Below, piece after piece: positions 32,306-41,833 of a stretch of 64,000 bases of DNA. The number at the start of each line of letters is the position of its first letter. Within the stretch, counting starts at the first letter, position 1. The notes below the pieces were generated by a model that was not told the origin of the DNA, searched no databases, and saw nothing but the letters and a program-made list of their open reading frames with translations. The DNA comes from Porcincola sp945869225 (lineage in GTDB: Bacteria; Bacillota; Clostridia; Lachnospirales; Lachnospiraceae): NCBI RefSeq assembly GCF_052118625.1, contig NZ_JBQKGW010000004.1, positions 62,001-126,000 of the forward strand, written 5' to 3'. Made by a program: the position numbers and the translations under genes.

Positions 32306-34666
32306 TCAGCCCTGGCGCTCGTGCAGCTTCCGGTTGTAGTTGATCAGGCAGCCGTCCATGATGATTTCACGCTCATGATCGGTCAGCTCACCCAGTGTCA
32401 TATAGAACTCTTTCATGGCGCCGTTCTTCACGACGAAGCCCATGATACGGTCGCGCTTCTCAGCGACAGCCGCCCGAATATCCGGAAGGAAGATCCAGTC
32501 TCCATTTGCAAATGGAAGATCGCCCTCCTCGATCACGAGCGGAAGCATGCCCCAGTTGATCAGGTTCGAGCGGTAGCGCTTTGTCGCATATGAAAATGCA
32601 ATGTTCGCCCATCCGCCGAGCACCTTCTGGCAGGAAGCGGCCTGCTCTCTCGCGGAGCCGTCTCCCGGCTTCACAGCAAAGATGGTCGAACCGACACCGA
32701 ATGCCTTCGGGTCCTTGAAGCTTTCAACGACACCAGGCAGCTTCTCCGCGATCAGACTGACTGCGTCCTGATAGGAATCCGCAAGCGGCTTCGAGCCCGC
32801 ATCTTGTGTCTCCGCCGCGGAAAGCGCGGATGCGGGATCTTCCCCAGCCTCAATCGCCTTCTGCGCCAGCTGAACCTGCTTTGCCCGCGGCACATACGCC
32901 GGATCCTTTCGAGACAGTGTAAACTCCGCAAGTCCCAGCGGATTGGAACGGTAAGAGCTTGTCTCACCGGATGGAATCAGCTCATCGGTCGTGGTCACCG
33001 GATCATGGATCTCGGATACAACGCGCAGAAGAAGATTCTCCGGCAGCGGGCTCATCGCCGGCCAGTCCTTGATATTCGGCCCGAACACCAGCTCTTCCTC
33101 CGGCTCCGCCTTCCCCCAGGCATTGAACACGCGTTTTTCGTAAATCGCCTTGTCAAAATGGTACTCCGGCTCACTGTACTTCACGTCCACCTCTGTCGCA
33201 GCAGTCAGGAAGCCCTTGTTTGCCGCTGTCGCCGCGATGGAACGCGCATCCATCAGCGCAACCGAAGCGATCTGGCCATTCTGCACCTTCGAGCCTTCCC
33301 GGTTCGGGAAGTTCCGTGTCGAATGGCGGATAGAGAAGGCCCCATTTGCAGGGGTATCGCCCGCACCAAAGCAGGGTCCGCAGAAAGCGGTCTTGACAAC
33401 GCACCCAGCCTCGATCAGATCAGCAAAGCGGCCATCCTTCACCAGCTCCATGTAGATCGGCATGGAAGCCGGGTAAACACTCATCGTGAACTCGTCGTTA
33501 CCGATCGAATGGCCCCGGAGGATGTCTGCAGCCGCGCAGATGTTCTCAAATCCGCCGCCTGCGCAGCCGGCGATGATGCCCTGGTCGACATAGAGCTTCC
33601 CGTCCACAATCTTGTCCTGAAGCGAATAGCTGATCTTGCCGCCGAAGGAAACCTTCGCCCGCTCCTCCACATCGTGGAGCACGTCCTTCAGGTTCTTCTG
33701 CACATCCTCAATGGCGTAGACATTGCTCGGATGGAACGGCATCGCGATCATCGGCCGGATTTCAGAAAGATCCACACGGATACAGCCATCGTAAAAGGCA
33801 AGGCTGCCCGGGTTCATTTCCCTGTAGGCGGATCTCCTGCCGTGGATCTCATAGAAGTTCTTTGTCTTCTCATCTGTCCGCCAGATCGAGCTCAGGCAGG
33901 TTGTCTCCGTCGTCATCACATCGACACCAATTCGGAAGTCTTCGCTCAGACGTCCGACACCCGGACCGACGAACTCCATGACCTTGTTCTTGACATAGCC
34001 CTTTTCAAACACCGCGCCGATGATGGCCAGTGCGACGTCCTGTGGTCCAACCCCAACTGCCGGCTCTCCCTCCAGATAAACTGCGACGACGCCGGGCATG
34101 TCGATGTCGTAGGTCTGGCTGAGAAGCTGCTTGACCAGCTCGCCGCCGCCTTCCCCCATCGCCATTGTCCCGAGTGCCCCGTAGCGGGTGTGGGAGTCAG
34201 ACCCCAGGATCATTGCGCCGCACTCGGCAAGCATCTCCCTTGCGAACTGGTGAATGACAGCCTGATGTGGCGGAACATAGATGCCGCCGTACTTCTTCGC
34301 CGCTGAGAGGCCGAACATGTGGTCATCCTCATTGATTGTGCCGCCGACAGCACAGAGCGAATTATGGCAGTTTGTCAGGACATAAGGGATCGGAAACTGT
34401 TCCAGTCCGGATGCCCTCGCCGTCTGGATGATGCCCACGTATGTGATATCATGAGATGCCATCTTATCGAAGCGGATCTGGAGCTTCTCATCATCTCCGG
34501 ACAGGCTATGGCTGTGAAGAATCGACCACGCCATCGTCTCCCTGCGCGCCTGCTGCCTGTCCGGTTCCTTTCCGGTCATCTGCCGGATCCGGGCCGAGGC
34601 CTCCTCCGTATCCGGTACGATATCGGTTCCATTGACCAGGTATACACCCTTCTCAGATAATTCCAT
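32306..34666 (-). CDS. Aconitase-family hydratase of unknown substrate
   Basis: 786 residues from ATG 34666 (AGGAG 5 bases upstream). Aconitase-superfamily marks: GSDSHTRYG (156-164), cluster ligand C368 in IIAGCAGGGFEN, C429 and C432 in AFCGPCFGAGD, which align with the three cysteines holding the 4Fe-4S cluster of aconitase, and a C-terminal swivel domain (about 640-780; GWANIAFSYATKRYRSNLIN in place of the usual GSSRE motif). It resembles the uncharacterised YbhJ-type hydratases more than AcnA, AcnB or LeuC. Substrate is not predictable. No adjacent citrate-cycle gene; no clear promoter found. Confidence 0.85.
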   Translation of the reverse strand: MELSEKGVYLVNGTDIVPDTEEASARIRQMTGKEPDRQQARRETMAWSILHSHSLSGDDEKLQIRFDKMASHDITYVGIIQTARASGLEQFPIPYVLTNCHNSLCAVGGTINEDDHMFGLSAAKKYGGIYVPPHQAVIHQFAREMLAECGAMILGSDSHTRYGALGTMAMGEGGGELVKQLLSQTYDIDMPGVVAVYLEGEPAVGVGPQDVALAIIGAVFEKGYVKNKVMEFVGPGVGRLSEDFRIGVDVMTTETTCLSSIWRTDEKTKNFYEIHGRRSAYREMNPGSLAFYDGCIRVDLSEIRPMIAMPFHPSNVYAIEDVQKNLKDVLHDVEERAKVSFGGKISYSLQDKIVDGKLYVDQGIIAGCAGGGFENICAAADILRGHSIGNDEFTMSVYPASMPIYMELVKDGRFADLIEAGCVVKTAFCGPCFGAGDTPANGAFSIRHSTRNFPNREGSKVQNGQIASVALMDARSIAATAANKGFLTAATEVDVKYSEPEYHFDKAIYEKRVFNAWGKAEPEEELVFGPNIKDWPAMSPLPENLLLRVVSEIHDPVTTTDELIPSGETSSYRSNPLGLAEFTLSRKDPAYVPRAKQVQLAQKAIEAGEDPASALSAAETQDAGSKPLADSYQDAVSLIAEKLPGVVESFKDPKAFGVGSTIFAVKPGDGSAREQAASCQKVLGGWANIAFSYATKRYRSNLINWGMLPLVIEEGDLPFANGDWIFLPDIRAAVAEKRDRIMGFVVKNGAMKEFYMTLGELTDHEREIIMDGCLINYNRKLHERQG

Positions 34667-34745
34667 ATCTTCTCCTGTATTCGTACATGAGGACGCCATG
34701 ATCTCCGGCATCCGCCGCTGGTTACATCATATCTCCGGATACAGC

Positions 34746-34790
34746 AAAAGGGGCATTCCCGGGATCTTCTCAGATCCTGAGGATACCCCC
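34746..34790 (-). terminator. Terminator of the aldolase gene
   Basis: On the minus strand an interrupted stem (outer GGGG/CCCC, inner GGATCT/AGATCC, TCTC-type loop) is followed by TTTTGC. Lies 40 bases past the aldolase stop. Confidence 0.7.
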
Positions 34791-34829
34791 TCCGGTTATT
34801 CAGGCCTTCTTCATCAGGCAGCCTGATCC

Positions 34830-35786
34830 TTATCTCTTGGACAGCTCAGCAGCCTTGCCATCGGATCCAAGGACATCCTTGATCTTGTGTGCAACGATGT
34901 CATGGACGTTCTGGCGGCCGACCTTCAGATACTGACGCGGGTCGAAGATGGACGGATCGTCAACAAAGGTCTTGCGGATACCAGCGGTCATGCCAAGACG
35001 AAGATCGGAGTCGATGTTGATCTTGCAGACAGCGCTGCGTGCAGCCTGACGAAGCTGATCTTCCGGAACACCAATGGCATCCTTCAGAGCACCGCCGTTT
35101 GCGTTGATGATCTTGACATACTCCTGCGGGACAGAGGAAGCTCCGTGCAGGACGATCGGGAAGCCCGGCAGTCTCTTGACAACCTCATCGAGGATATCAA
35201 AACGAAGCTGCGGCTTTGTGCCCGGCTTGAACTTGTATGCGCCATGGCTGGTTCCGATTGCGATTGCAAGGGAATCGACACCGGTCTCACCGACAAACTC
35301 CTCAACGTCGTCCGGATTGGTGTAGGAGGAATCCTCCGCCTTGACAGCGACAGCATCCTCGATGCCTGCCAGGGTGCCAAGTTCAGCCTCGACGACAACG
35401 CCATGCGCGTGTGCATACTCAACAACCTTCTTTGTCAGCTCGATGTTCTCCTTGAACGGCTTGGAGGAAGCATCGATCATGACAGAAGTAAAGCCGTTGT
35501 CTACGCAGTCCTTGCAGACCTCGAAGTCTGCACCGTGATCCAGATGAAGAACAACCGGCAGATCCGGATGGATCTCAAGAGCAGCCTCTACAAGCTTTAC
35601 CAGATAGACGGAGTTTGCATACTTTCTTGCTCCCTGGGAAGCCTGAAGGATGACCGGAGAATTCAGCTCAGCAGCTGCCTCGGTGATTCCCTGGACAATC
35701 TCCATATTGTTGATGTTGAAAGCGCCAATTGCATATCCGCCCTTGTATGCCTTCTGGAACATCTCGGTAGATGTGACTAATGACAT
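34830..35786 (-). CDS. fba: Class II fructose-1,6-bisphosphate aldolase
   Basis: 318 residues from ATG 35786 (GGGAGG 7 bases upstream; the longer open frame lacks a site). Zinc-dependent aldolase that splits fructose-1,6-bisphosphate into DHAP and glyceraldehyde-3-phosphate in glycolysis. Seen: GAFNINNMEIVQGI, catalytic/zinc motif LPVVLHLDHGADFE, MIDASSKPFKENIELTK, VEAELGTLAGIED, GTSHGAYK and VLHGASSVP with the other zinc histidines. Alternative substrate (tagatose bisphosphate) cannot be excluded, but the length and motifs fit FbaA of Clostridia. Confidence 0.94.
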   Translation of the reverse strand: MSLVTSTEMFQKAYKGGYAIGAFNINNMEIVQGITEAAAELNSPVILQASQGARKYANSVYLVKLVEAALEIHPDLPVVLHLDHGADFEVCKDCVDNGFTSVMIDASSKPFKENIELTKKVVEYAHAHGVVVEAELGTLAGIEDAVAVKAEDSSYTNPDDVEEFVGETGVDSLAIAIGTSHGAYKFKPGTKPQLRFDILDEVVKRLPGFPIVLHGASSVPQEYVKIINANGGALKDAIGVPEDQLRQAARSAVCKINIDSDLRLGMTAGIRKTFVDDPSIFDPRQYLKVGRQNVHDIVAHKIKDVLGSDGKAAELSKR

Positions 35787-35827
35787 GATTTTTCCTCCCT
35801 TTTTGAGTTGATAAAATCTGTTAGCGG

Positions 35828-35851
35828 GCGGGCAGACGCTTTTCTGCCCGC
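35828..35851 (-). promoter_or_regulatory. Hairpin at the extreme 5' end of the fba mRNA
   Basis: GCGGGCAGA/TCTGCCCGC, a perfect 9-bp stem with a 6-base loop, begins about 10 bases after the -10 box. So placed it would protect the mRNA 5' end from decay (inference). Confidence 0.55.
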
Positions 35852-35861
35852 ATCCACCCGC

Positions 35862-35890
35862 ATTATACCTGCTTTGAATCCGGTTCGCAA
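35862..35890 (-). promoter_or_regulatory. Promoter of fba
   Basis: On the minus strand: -35 TTGCGA (35885-35890), 17-bp spacer, perfect -10 TATAAT (35862-35867). Confidence 0.8.
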
Positions 35891-35930
35891 TAGACACGAA
35901 TCTGTTTTTCTCTCATGGGTCTCTCATGAG

Positions 35931-35957
35931 CCGGGTCAGTTCGAGCATCCGACCCGG
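35931..35957 (-). other. Hairpin after the surface-protein gene
   Basis: CCGGGTC (35931-35937) pairs with GACCCGG (35951-35957). It is 40 bases past the surface-protein stop codon; no T run follows on the minus strand, so a terminator role is possible but weak. Confidence 0.4.
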
Positions 35958-35998
35958 CCAAACGGTCAAAGGCACCTTTTCCTCAGACATTGAAACAC

Positions 35999-38900
35999 TC
36001 AGACCTTGCGTCTTCTAAGAGCAAGATAAAGGCCCGCAGCCACACCGGCACCGGCGATCACAAGCAGCAGCACATAGCGCGTCAGCGGCGAATCATCGCC
36101 GGTCTTGCTGTTCAGATTCGAACTGGAGGCTAGCGCCTGCGCATCTGCGAGGGCAGCCGAATCACCCGCAAACCCGGAATCCGGATCGGTCAGCCGCTCC
36201 GCCGCCCTGGAACCGTCAAGAATCTCATTTGTAACAGTCACATTTGCATTCATGTTCGACTGCGACAGCGTCACCTGGGGGGAGCTGATCGAAATATTGT
36301 AACCAGTCTTCTTTCCGCTCTCGACCACCTTGCCGTTTCTGTCCGTCTCCGCAAAGTACAGAGTGATGGTTCTGCCCTTCTGAGAGTTGATGTTGACTTT
36401 CAGCGTATCGGACATCGAGCTGGCATCCTTCAGGCTCATCGCCTTCTTGAACAGCAGCTTTGTGTGTGCTGCATCTGCGAAGATCCCGATGTAATAGGTC
36501 GCATTGACCCTGATCGGCGTCTTTTTATACATCACCGACTTTGTCAGGGTCAGCGAAGCCTTCTCATTCGTCTCATTCTTTCTCAGAACGAAGACGACCG
36601 GTCCCTGATTCTCGGCGTCTGCGTTGATTGTAAATGTCCGTTCGCCGGTTCTGCTCCCAACCTTCGAGAAATTCCCGTCATACGATGCCGTGAGCAGCGT
36701 GTAGTCCTTCGCCAGGCTCACACCTGCCGTCGTCCTGATCGACATCAGCGTGACCCCCATCGCCTGCTTTCCGGTATCAATCGGAACCGGGAAAGAAATA
36801 TTCTTCCGTTCTCCGACAGATGTATTCTTCAGCGTAATCTTCTGGTTGTTCTTCAGTGCCAGCTTCCCGTCCCTGGTCCGCACCCTGAATTCTGCCACCA
36901 GGTTGTCAACCGGAAGTTCATTGCCGGAGGCATCGACCACTCTCAGCTGAATGTCAAACGTTCCGTTTGACATGAACTCGCTTCGGTGTGCATTGTAATA
37001 CGCCTCGGTATAAAAAGTCTGAAGTCTGATGGTCTTATCCGCAACGACGTAGGTCTTTCCGGTTCCGGCACCATACCCATCCAACGCCAGCGCTTTCATC
37101 GTGACAGCTGCACCGTTTCCACCATCACGATCGCCGCCCTGGATCTGAATCTTCATGTCACTGTTGTTTTTGACTGACCTTCCCTCTGCATCGACCTCAA
37201 ATACATAGTAGGTCGTTCCATGCAGCGCGTCGACCGGAACGGTGAACCGCGCACTTCCAATCGTCCCGGAGGTCGAATTATTCTTCGGCACTGTCAGCGT
37301 CTGGGCATCCCCATACGGAAGGGTTCCTCCTGCATCCATGAAGACCCGCACCTGATACTGTTTCTGAACTGTAACCGGAAGGCGTTTTCCAGTGGATGCC
37401 CGGTACAGCTCCTTCGTCACGACAATCGTTCCATCAACAGTGACAGGCGTCTGGACACTGGTCAGCTTCGCCTCAATCGTCACTGTGTTTCCGTCCTGAG
37501 GCTGATTCACTGCTGAGATGAAACCGTTCACCGAACTGAAGCTGTAGCCGCTCCAGTTCTGCGTTCCAACGATGTAGAGTGTCGTCCCCGTCTGAAGCAT
37601 CCCGGTGACCACATCATCCAGATTGGGATCGTTCAGAACAAATTTTGTTGGATTCGACTTGATCTCTCCCTCTGTCCCCGCAACGTTTGCCTTGACGATT
37701 CCGGATGTTCCCGACAGATGTGCATTTCCGGCATCATCGACTGAACTGAGGTTTACAACTGCCTGAATGCGGCTCTTCAGCTTCAGGGCCGGGATCTCTC
37801 TGGAATAGGTTCCATTTTGGCCCTCCACCGGTGCTGTGAGCGTATCGGAAGCCCCATTTCCACCGCTGATGAAATGGTAGGAATCTTTTTCTCCCCACTT
37901 TCCAGATACCTTGACTGTGCTGCCGGTTCCGGTCCCTTTACTGAGAAGAACCAGCTGAACCGAACTATTCGGCATCGTGAAGCTATTACCGGAGACATTC
38001 TGCTTCTGATCCGCGTTCCCATCCTTTATCGTATAGACCAGATAATCAGCACCGGCTTCCAGAAGCCCACCGTCCGACTGAAGCGTAATGGATGCCCCTT
38101 TCAGATTCTGGACAAGCGTATTTTCGCTCTCCTTTGAATAGTTGACCTGGCTGGAAGTCAGGGATACGAGATAGGCGTCCGTGAAGGTGACAGAAGCAGC
38201 TGCCTGACCTTTGATCTCCTGTTCTGTATCCTGCGAACTTCCATAAGCATATACACGCGTCCTGGAAGTCAGCTGCCACCCTGCATGCTCTGTTGTCTGA
38301 CCTTGTGTCTGCTCCGAATGGTAGGTAAAGGTCAGCGTTGTTGAAACCCTGTCTGCAGGCTCAGCGGCGGAAGTACCTCCACGTGTTAGGGACGTCAGTC
38401 CCGCCGGTGCACTTTCGGTGATATGGAAGACCGCAGTATCCCCATTTTGGGGCTGACTGCCATCCTTCTTCCCTGGCAGACTGCTTCCGAAATCGAAAGA
38501 CACTGCGCTCCCCTGCATGGTGAATGCCGCCACCTGGTTCCACTGAGCTTTTCCGGACGCAGCTGTCTCCGACGTCTGCCTTTCAATCGTAACCTGAGAA
38601 CCCGGCACGTCTGTTCCGGAAGGATCCTTCGACTCGATGGTGACAAGATTCTGAGATGATTCAGGCGTCTGACTGGATTCATGCATGTAATCCAGCTCAT
38701 AATCGCTGGCGCCTTCCTTCAGCAGCTTCACAGCATCTCCGTTACTGTTTTTCGTTAGCTTAATTCCTGCTGCAGTCCCTGTGTCTGCCGCTGTTACGGT
38801 GAACACCGTCTCCGCCAGTTTCGCATAGGTAACCGTACCAGTACTGCCTGTACTGTTCTCAGAAACTGGCATCGCCTCCTCACGGACGACGTAGGTCCTG

Positions 38901-40780
38901 CGTTCCTTCAGAAGGCCTGCCGGGATCTGCTTTGCCGCTTTACCTGATGTCCAGCTGTATACGAGCTGATCCTTCTGTCCGTCAGTCTGTCCCTCTGTCC
39001 TTTCATAAAGGGAGAAGACAACGCCTTCCAGCTCCGTCTTTGTGCCGTCCGTGTTCTTACTGGCAGCGCTCACCTTCAGCGTTCCGGAGAATGCCTGCCG
39101 ACTGTCATCTGCGCTGTCCTTGTCCGCGGCATTCTGGCTGGCTTCCGCCGCTGTCTCTGCCATCAAAGCTGCCGTGCCCTTCTTTGCAGCGGCCTCATTT
39201 GCATCCTCTTTCGATTTTCCTGTCTGCCCCGCCTCAGCGGCATGAGTCAGCTTCCCATCCACCGCTGCATTTTTCGCATACACGGCTCCCGTCAGTGCGC
39301 CCGCAAAACGAATGGTTCCCGCCGGTGCCAGATACACCCCGGCTGCGCCGCCCCGGTCAGCCTTTCCCGTATAGGAAACGAAACTAAAATCCTTCCCGTC
39401 CCTGCCATTTCCCGCAGCGATATTGACGATTAGATGCTGAGCCAGCTCCGGATGCGCATCGGCTGTCACCGCCTGCGACTTCCCGTTCTCTGCATACGTG
39501 ACGGCAAAGTCCGGGATGTGGATGGTCTGATCCGCGCTTTTCGCAATAATATTGACGACAACATAGCCGGAAGTAACGTCGATTGTCCCGTCCGCGGCCT
39601 TCACGCCGTACATCGGGTCGGTGACGGCCTCAGCCGCTGTGTTCACATCACCGTTATCATCTGCATACAGATTCACCACGCGCACACTGTCCGAATCCTG
39701 CGCATCTGCAAGCGATGCCGAATAGGATGCAAGTCCTCCCAGAAGGCTCTGAGCCTTTTTCAGATTCTCCGCCCTTTCCTTGTCATCCTTTCCGTTGTCT
39801 CCCGCGAGAACCTGTGTTTTCTCATCCTTCTTTCCATCAAAGTGCTCTGCGACAGCCGCATACGCACCTGCTCCGGCAAAGTCGTTCACGTCACCAGCCG
39901 ACAGTTTTCCGCCATTGTTTTCCCTGTCCTGAAGACTCGCGGCTGCGAAGGTCAGGCTTTCCTTTCCTTCGCTGCCAAGGCTGACGGATGCAGAAACCAG
40001 TTTTGTCTGATCCTGGGATACTTTCAGCGAAGCACCGGCATCCGATGCCTGATCTCCCACCTCCAGAAAATGAATCTGGCCTTCCCTTCTCTCTGCGATT
40101 CCGAGATCAAGCCCGTTCCCGAATGAAAAGCTGAGGGTTGTTCCTTTTGGAAGCGTGACAGCTTTTCCGTCCTTATCAACTGCTGTGATGGTCAGAAGAC
40201 AAACGTTTTCGACCGAACGCTGCGCTTTTTCAAGCGCCTTCCGGACAAGCGCCGTCTGCTTCTGACCGCTCTTGGCATCCGATTCCTTCAGGGTAAGCTT
40301 TGTGTCAGCCGGAAGCTTTTCTCCTTTCGGCAGCATCAGCTTCAATGAAACGCCATTCGACTTTGCCTCAAAGCTTCCCTTTTCTGCCTGATCTGTCTCT
40401 GTCTCTTTCTGCGTTTCTGTTTCCTTGGAAGATTCCGATGCCTGAGTGCCTGGTTCTGTCCCTCCCTGCGGCTGAGTCTCCGGTGCTGGCTGCGTCTCGG
40501 AAGCGGATTGTGGCTGCGTCTCCGGCGCGGCCTGAGTCTCAGAAGCAGACTGCGCCTGTGTTTCTGCTGCCGTCTGCGGCTGTGTTTCAGCAGCCGTCTG
40601 TGCCTGCGTTTCCACTGCTGTCTGTGGCTGTGTCTCCGGGGCAGGCTGAGCCTGTGTTTCTGCAGGTGCCTGACTTTGTAGCGATTCCTGCGTTTCCGTT
40701 GCGGATGCTGCCGGAGCTGCCGGGAATACCATCGCTGCCGATAGCATAAGTGCCATCAGCCTGCGTGATCTGATCTTCAT
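35999..40780 (-). CDS. Large sortase-anchored surface protein (adhesin/pilin-like)
   Basis: 1593 residues from ATG 40780 (GAGGGGG at 8 bases). Signal peptide about 1-32 (MALMLSAAMVFPAAPAASA). Then a low-complexity ETQ-rich stretch (about 33-130, QTAAETQPQ type repeats), a large region of beta-rich domains with SpaA/Cna-B-like features (for example GTLKVSAASKNTDGTKTELE followed by FSLYERTEG, and VFSLYE), and near the C-terminus repeated modules with YQVRVFMDAGGTLPYG and YYIGIFADAAHTKLLFKKA. The end (1557-1593) is a wall-sorting signal: NSKTGDDSP, a hydrophobic helix, RRRKV. NSKTG is a variant of LPxTG. A class B sortase is encoded 2.4 kb away. Function probably adhesion or scaffold; ligand unknown. 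Confidence 0.88.
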   Translation of the reverse strand: MKIRSRRLMALMLSAAMVFPAAPAASATETQESLQSQAPAETQAQPAPETQPQTAVETQAQTAAETQPQTAAETQAQSASETQAAPETQPQSASETQPAPETQPQGGTEPGTQASESSKETETQKETETDQAEKGSFEAKSNGVSLKLMLPKGEKLPADTKLTLKESDAKSGQKQTALVRKALEKAQRSVENVCLLTITAVDKDGKAVTLPKGTTLSFSFGNGLDLGIAERREGQIHFLEVGDQASDAGASLKVSQDQTKLVSASVSLGSEGKESLTFAAASLQDRENNGGKLSAGDVNDFAGAGAYAAVAEHFDGKKDEKTQVLAGDNGKDDKERAENLKKAQSLLGGLASYSASLADAQDSDSVRVVNLYADDNGDVNTAAEAVTDPMYGVKAADGTIDVTSGYVVVNIIAKSADQTIHIPDFAVTYAENGKSQAVTADAHPELAQHLIVNIAAGNGRDGKDFSFVSYTGKADRGGAAGVYLAPAGTIRFAGALTGAVYAKNAAVDGKLTHAAEAGQTGKSKEDANEAAAKKGTAALMAETAAEASQNAADKDSADDSRQAFSGTLKVSAASKNTDGTKTELEGVVFSLYERTEGQTDGQKDQLVYSWTSGKAAKQIPAGLLKERRTYVVREEAMPVSENSTGSTGTVTYAKLAETVFTVTAADTGTAAGIKLTKNSNGDAVKLLKEGASDYELDYMHESSQTPESSQNLVTIESKDPSGTDVPGSQVTIERQTSETAASGKAQWNQVAAFTMQGSAVSFDFGSSLPGKKDGSQPQNGDTAVFHITESAPAGLTSLTRGGTSAAEPADRVSTTLTFTYHSEQTQGQTTEHAGWQLTSRTRVYAYGSSQDTEQEIKGQAAASVTFTDAYLVSLTSSQVNYSKESENTLVQNLKGASITLQSDGGLLEAGADYLVYTIKDGNADQKQNVSGNSFTMPNSSVQLVLLSKGTGTGSTVKVSGKWGEKDSYHFISGGNGASDTLTAPVEGQNGTYSREIPALKLKSRIQAVVNLSSVDDAGNAHLSGTSGIVKANVAGTEGEIKSNPTKFVLNDPNLDDVVTGMLQTGTTLYIVGTQNWSGYSFSSVNGFISAVNQPQDGNTVTIEAKLTSVQTPVTVDGTIVVTKELYRASTGKRLPVTVQKQYQVRVFMDAGGTLPYGDAQTLTVPKNNSTSGTIGSARFTVPVDALHGTTYYVFEVDAEGRSVKNNSDMKIQIQGGDRDGGNGAAVTMKALALDGYGAGTGKTYVVADKTIRLQTFYTEAYYNAHRSEFMSNGTFDIQLRVVDASGNELPVDNLVAEFRVRTRDGKLALKNNQKITLKNTSVGERKNISFPVPIDTGKQAMGVTLMSIRTTAGVSLAKDYTLLTASYDGNFSKVGSRTGERTFTINADAENQGPVVFVLRKNETNEKASLTLTKSVMYKKTPIRVNATYYIGIFADAAHTKLLFKKAMSLKDASSMSDTLKVNINSQKGRTITLYFAETDRNGKVVESGKKTGYNISISSPQVTLSQSNMNANVTVTNEILDGSRAAERLTDPDSGFAGDSAALADAQALASSSNLNSKTGDDSPLTRYVLLLVIAGAGVAAGLYLALRRRKV

Positions 40781-40895
40781 AGAACAATCCCCCTCATCGT
40801 GATACTTCGATCTCCTCGCAGCCCCTGCTCCCCAGCGGACATACTTCCACACATCATCATTGCGCTGTATGTTTAAAAAGACTGCACTTCCCTAT

Positions 40896-40924
40896 AGTAT
40901 AGACTGCCCCGAAAAAAATGTAAA
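40896..40924 (-). promoter_or_regulatory. Promoter of the surface-protein gene
   Basis: On the minus strand: -35 TTTACA (40919-40924), 17-bp spacer, -10 TATACT (40896-40901). Confidence 0.82.
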
Positions 40925-40950
40925 CTTTGCATTCTTTCGATTCTGTCACA

Positions 40951-40990
40951 AAAAAGGAACCGTTCCGGCTGGAACGGCTCCCTTTTTTCA
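40951..40990 (-). terminator. Terminator of rpsF-ssb-rpsR
   Basis: GGAACCGTTCC pairs with GGAACGGCTCC (11 bp, one G-T) around GGCT, with A runs before and T runs after, so it can act on both strands. It separates the ribosomal operon from the surface-protein promoter. Confidence 0.92.
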
Positions 40991-41015
40991 TAACATTCAA
41001 TCTTCTGGATCAGAA

Positions 41016-41273
41016 TTACTCTGCCACGTACGGCATCAAAGCTACCTGGCGTGCTCTCTCAATAGCAACGGTCAGCGCTCTCTGGTGCTTTGCACAGTTC
41101 CCGGTGATTCTGCGCGGAAGAATCTTTCCGCTCTCGGAAACGTACTTCTTCAGCTTCGCAACATCCTTGTAATCGATCTCATTGTTCTCTTTTCCGCAGA
41201 ACACACAGACCTTCTTTCTTCTGTGCATCGGTCTGCGTCTTGGAGAATCACTTCTATCCTTTGAATACGGCAT
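41016..41273 (-). CDS. rpsR: 30S ribosomal protein S18
   Basis: 85 residues. RRRKKVCVFC-like start (HRRKKVCVFCGKENNEIDYKD read in parts), then KKYVSESGKILPRRITGNCA and KHQRALTVAIERARQVALMP, the conserved S18 core. CVFC and NCAKHQ give the zinc-ribbon-type (C+) residues. S18 binds S6 on the 30S platform. Third gene of rpsF-ssb-rpsR. Confidence 0.97.
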   Translation of the reverse strand: MPYSKDRSDSPRRRPMHRRKKVCVFCGKENNEIDYKDVAKLKKYVSESGKILPRRITGNCAKHQRALTVAIERARQVALMPYVAE

Positions 41274-41316
41274 AATTGTTCACACCTCCATCTGTTCACT
41301 TCTTCAAATCAAACGG

Positions 41317-41811
41317 TCAATCCCATGGAAGCTTCTCGTCAACTCCCTCCGGGAACTGGGCAAATCCATCGTCCGCACCTGCCGGGGCGGGCATCGCCGG
41401 AGCCGCTGAAGCCGGCGCCGGGGCACCTGCTGAAGGAGCTCCCGGATACACAGCCTGCGAGGCGTTCCTGTCAGACACCGCCTTGCTTTCTGCAAACTCC
41501 TGGTCGTCTATCACGACATCGGTCGTGTAGACGGTCTGGCCATCCTTGTTCGTGTACTTTCCAGTCTGAAGTCTCCCTGACACCACAACCTTCGTGCCCT
41601 TCCGGAGATACTTCTCGGCAAACTCCGCCTGACGCCCGAACGCCACGCAGCTCGGGAAATCAGCTGTCTGCGCATTCGGGTCATTGTTGTCCCTGCGCAT
41701 CCTGCGGTCGACCGCAAGGGTATACCTTGCAATGGCCATCGACTGATCACCAGCTGAATAACGGACATCGGGATCTCTTGTCAGACGTCCCATGAGGATG
41801 ACTCTGTTCAT
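41317..41811 (-). CDS. ssb: Single-stranded DNA-binding protein
   Basis: 164 residues. OB fold (about 1-107) begins MNRVILMGRLTRDPDVRYS and contains FPSCVAFGRQAEFAEKYLRK and KGTKVVVSGRLQTGKY. A Pro/Ala/Gly-rich tail (about 120-155) ends in the acidic tip VDEKLPWD; most SSB tips end in an Asp-rich DDDIPF-like sequence, so this one has Trp for Phe and a trailing Asp. SSB coats single-stranded DNA and recruits partners through the tip. Between rpsF and rpsR, the standard order. Confidence 0.96.
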   Translation of the reverse strand: MNRVILMGRLTRDPDVRYSAGDQSMAIARYTLAVDRRMRRDNNDPNAQTADFPSCVAFGRQAEFAEKYLRKGTKVVVSGRLQTGKYTNKDGQTVYTTDVVIDDQEFAESKAVSDRNASQAVYPGAPSAGAPAPASAAPAMPAPAGADDGFAQFPEGVDEKLPWD

Positions 41812-41833
41812 ACGAATACCTCTCTTCTTCTAT

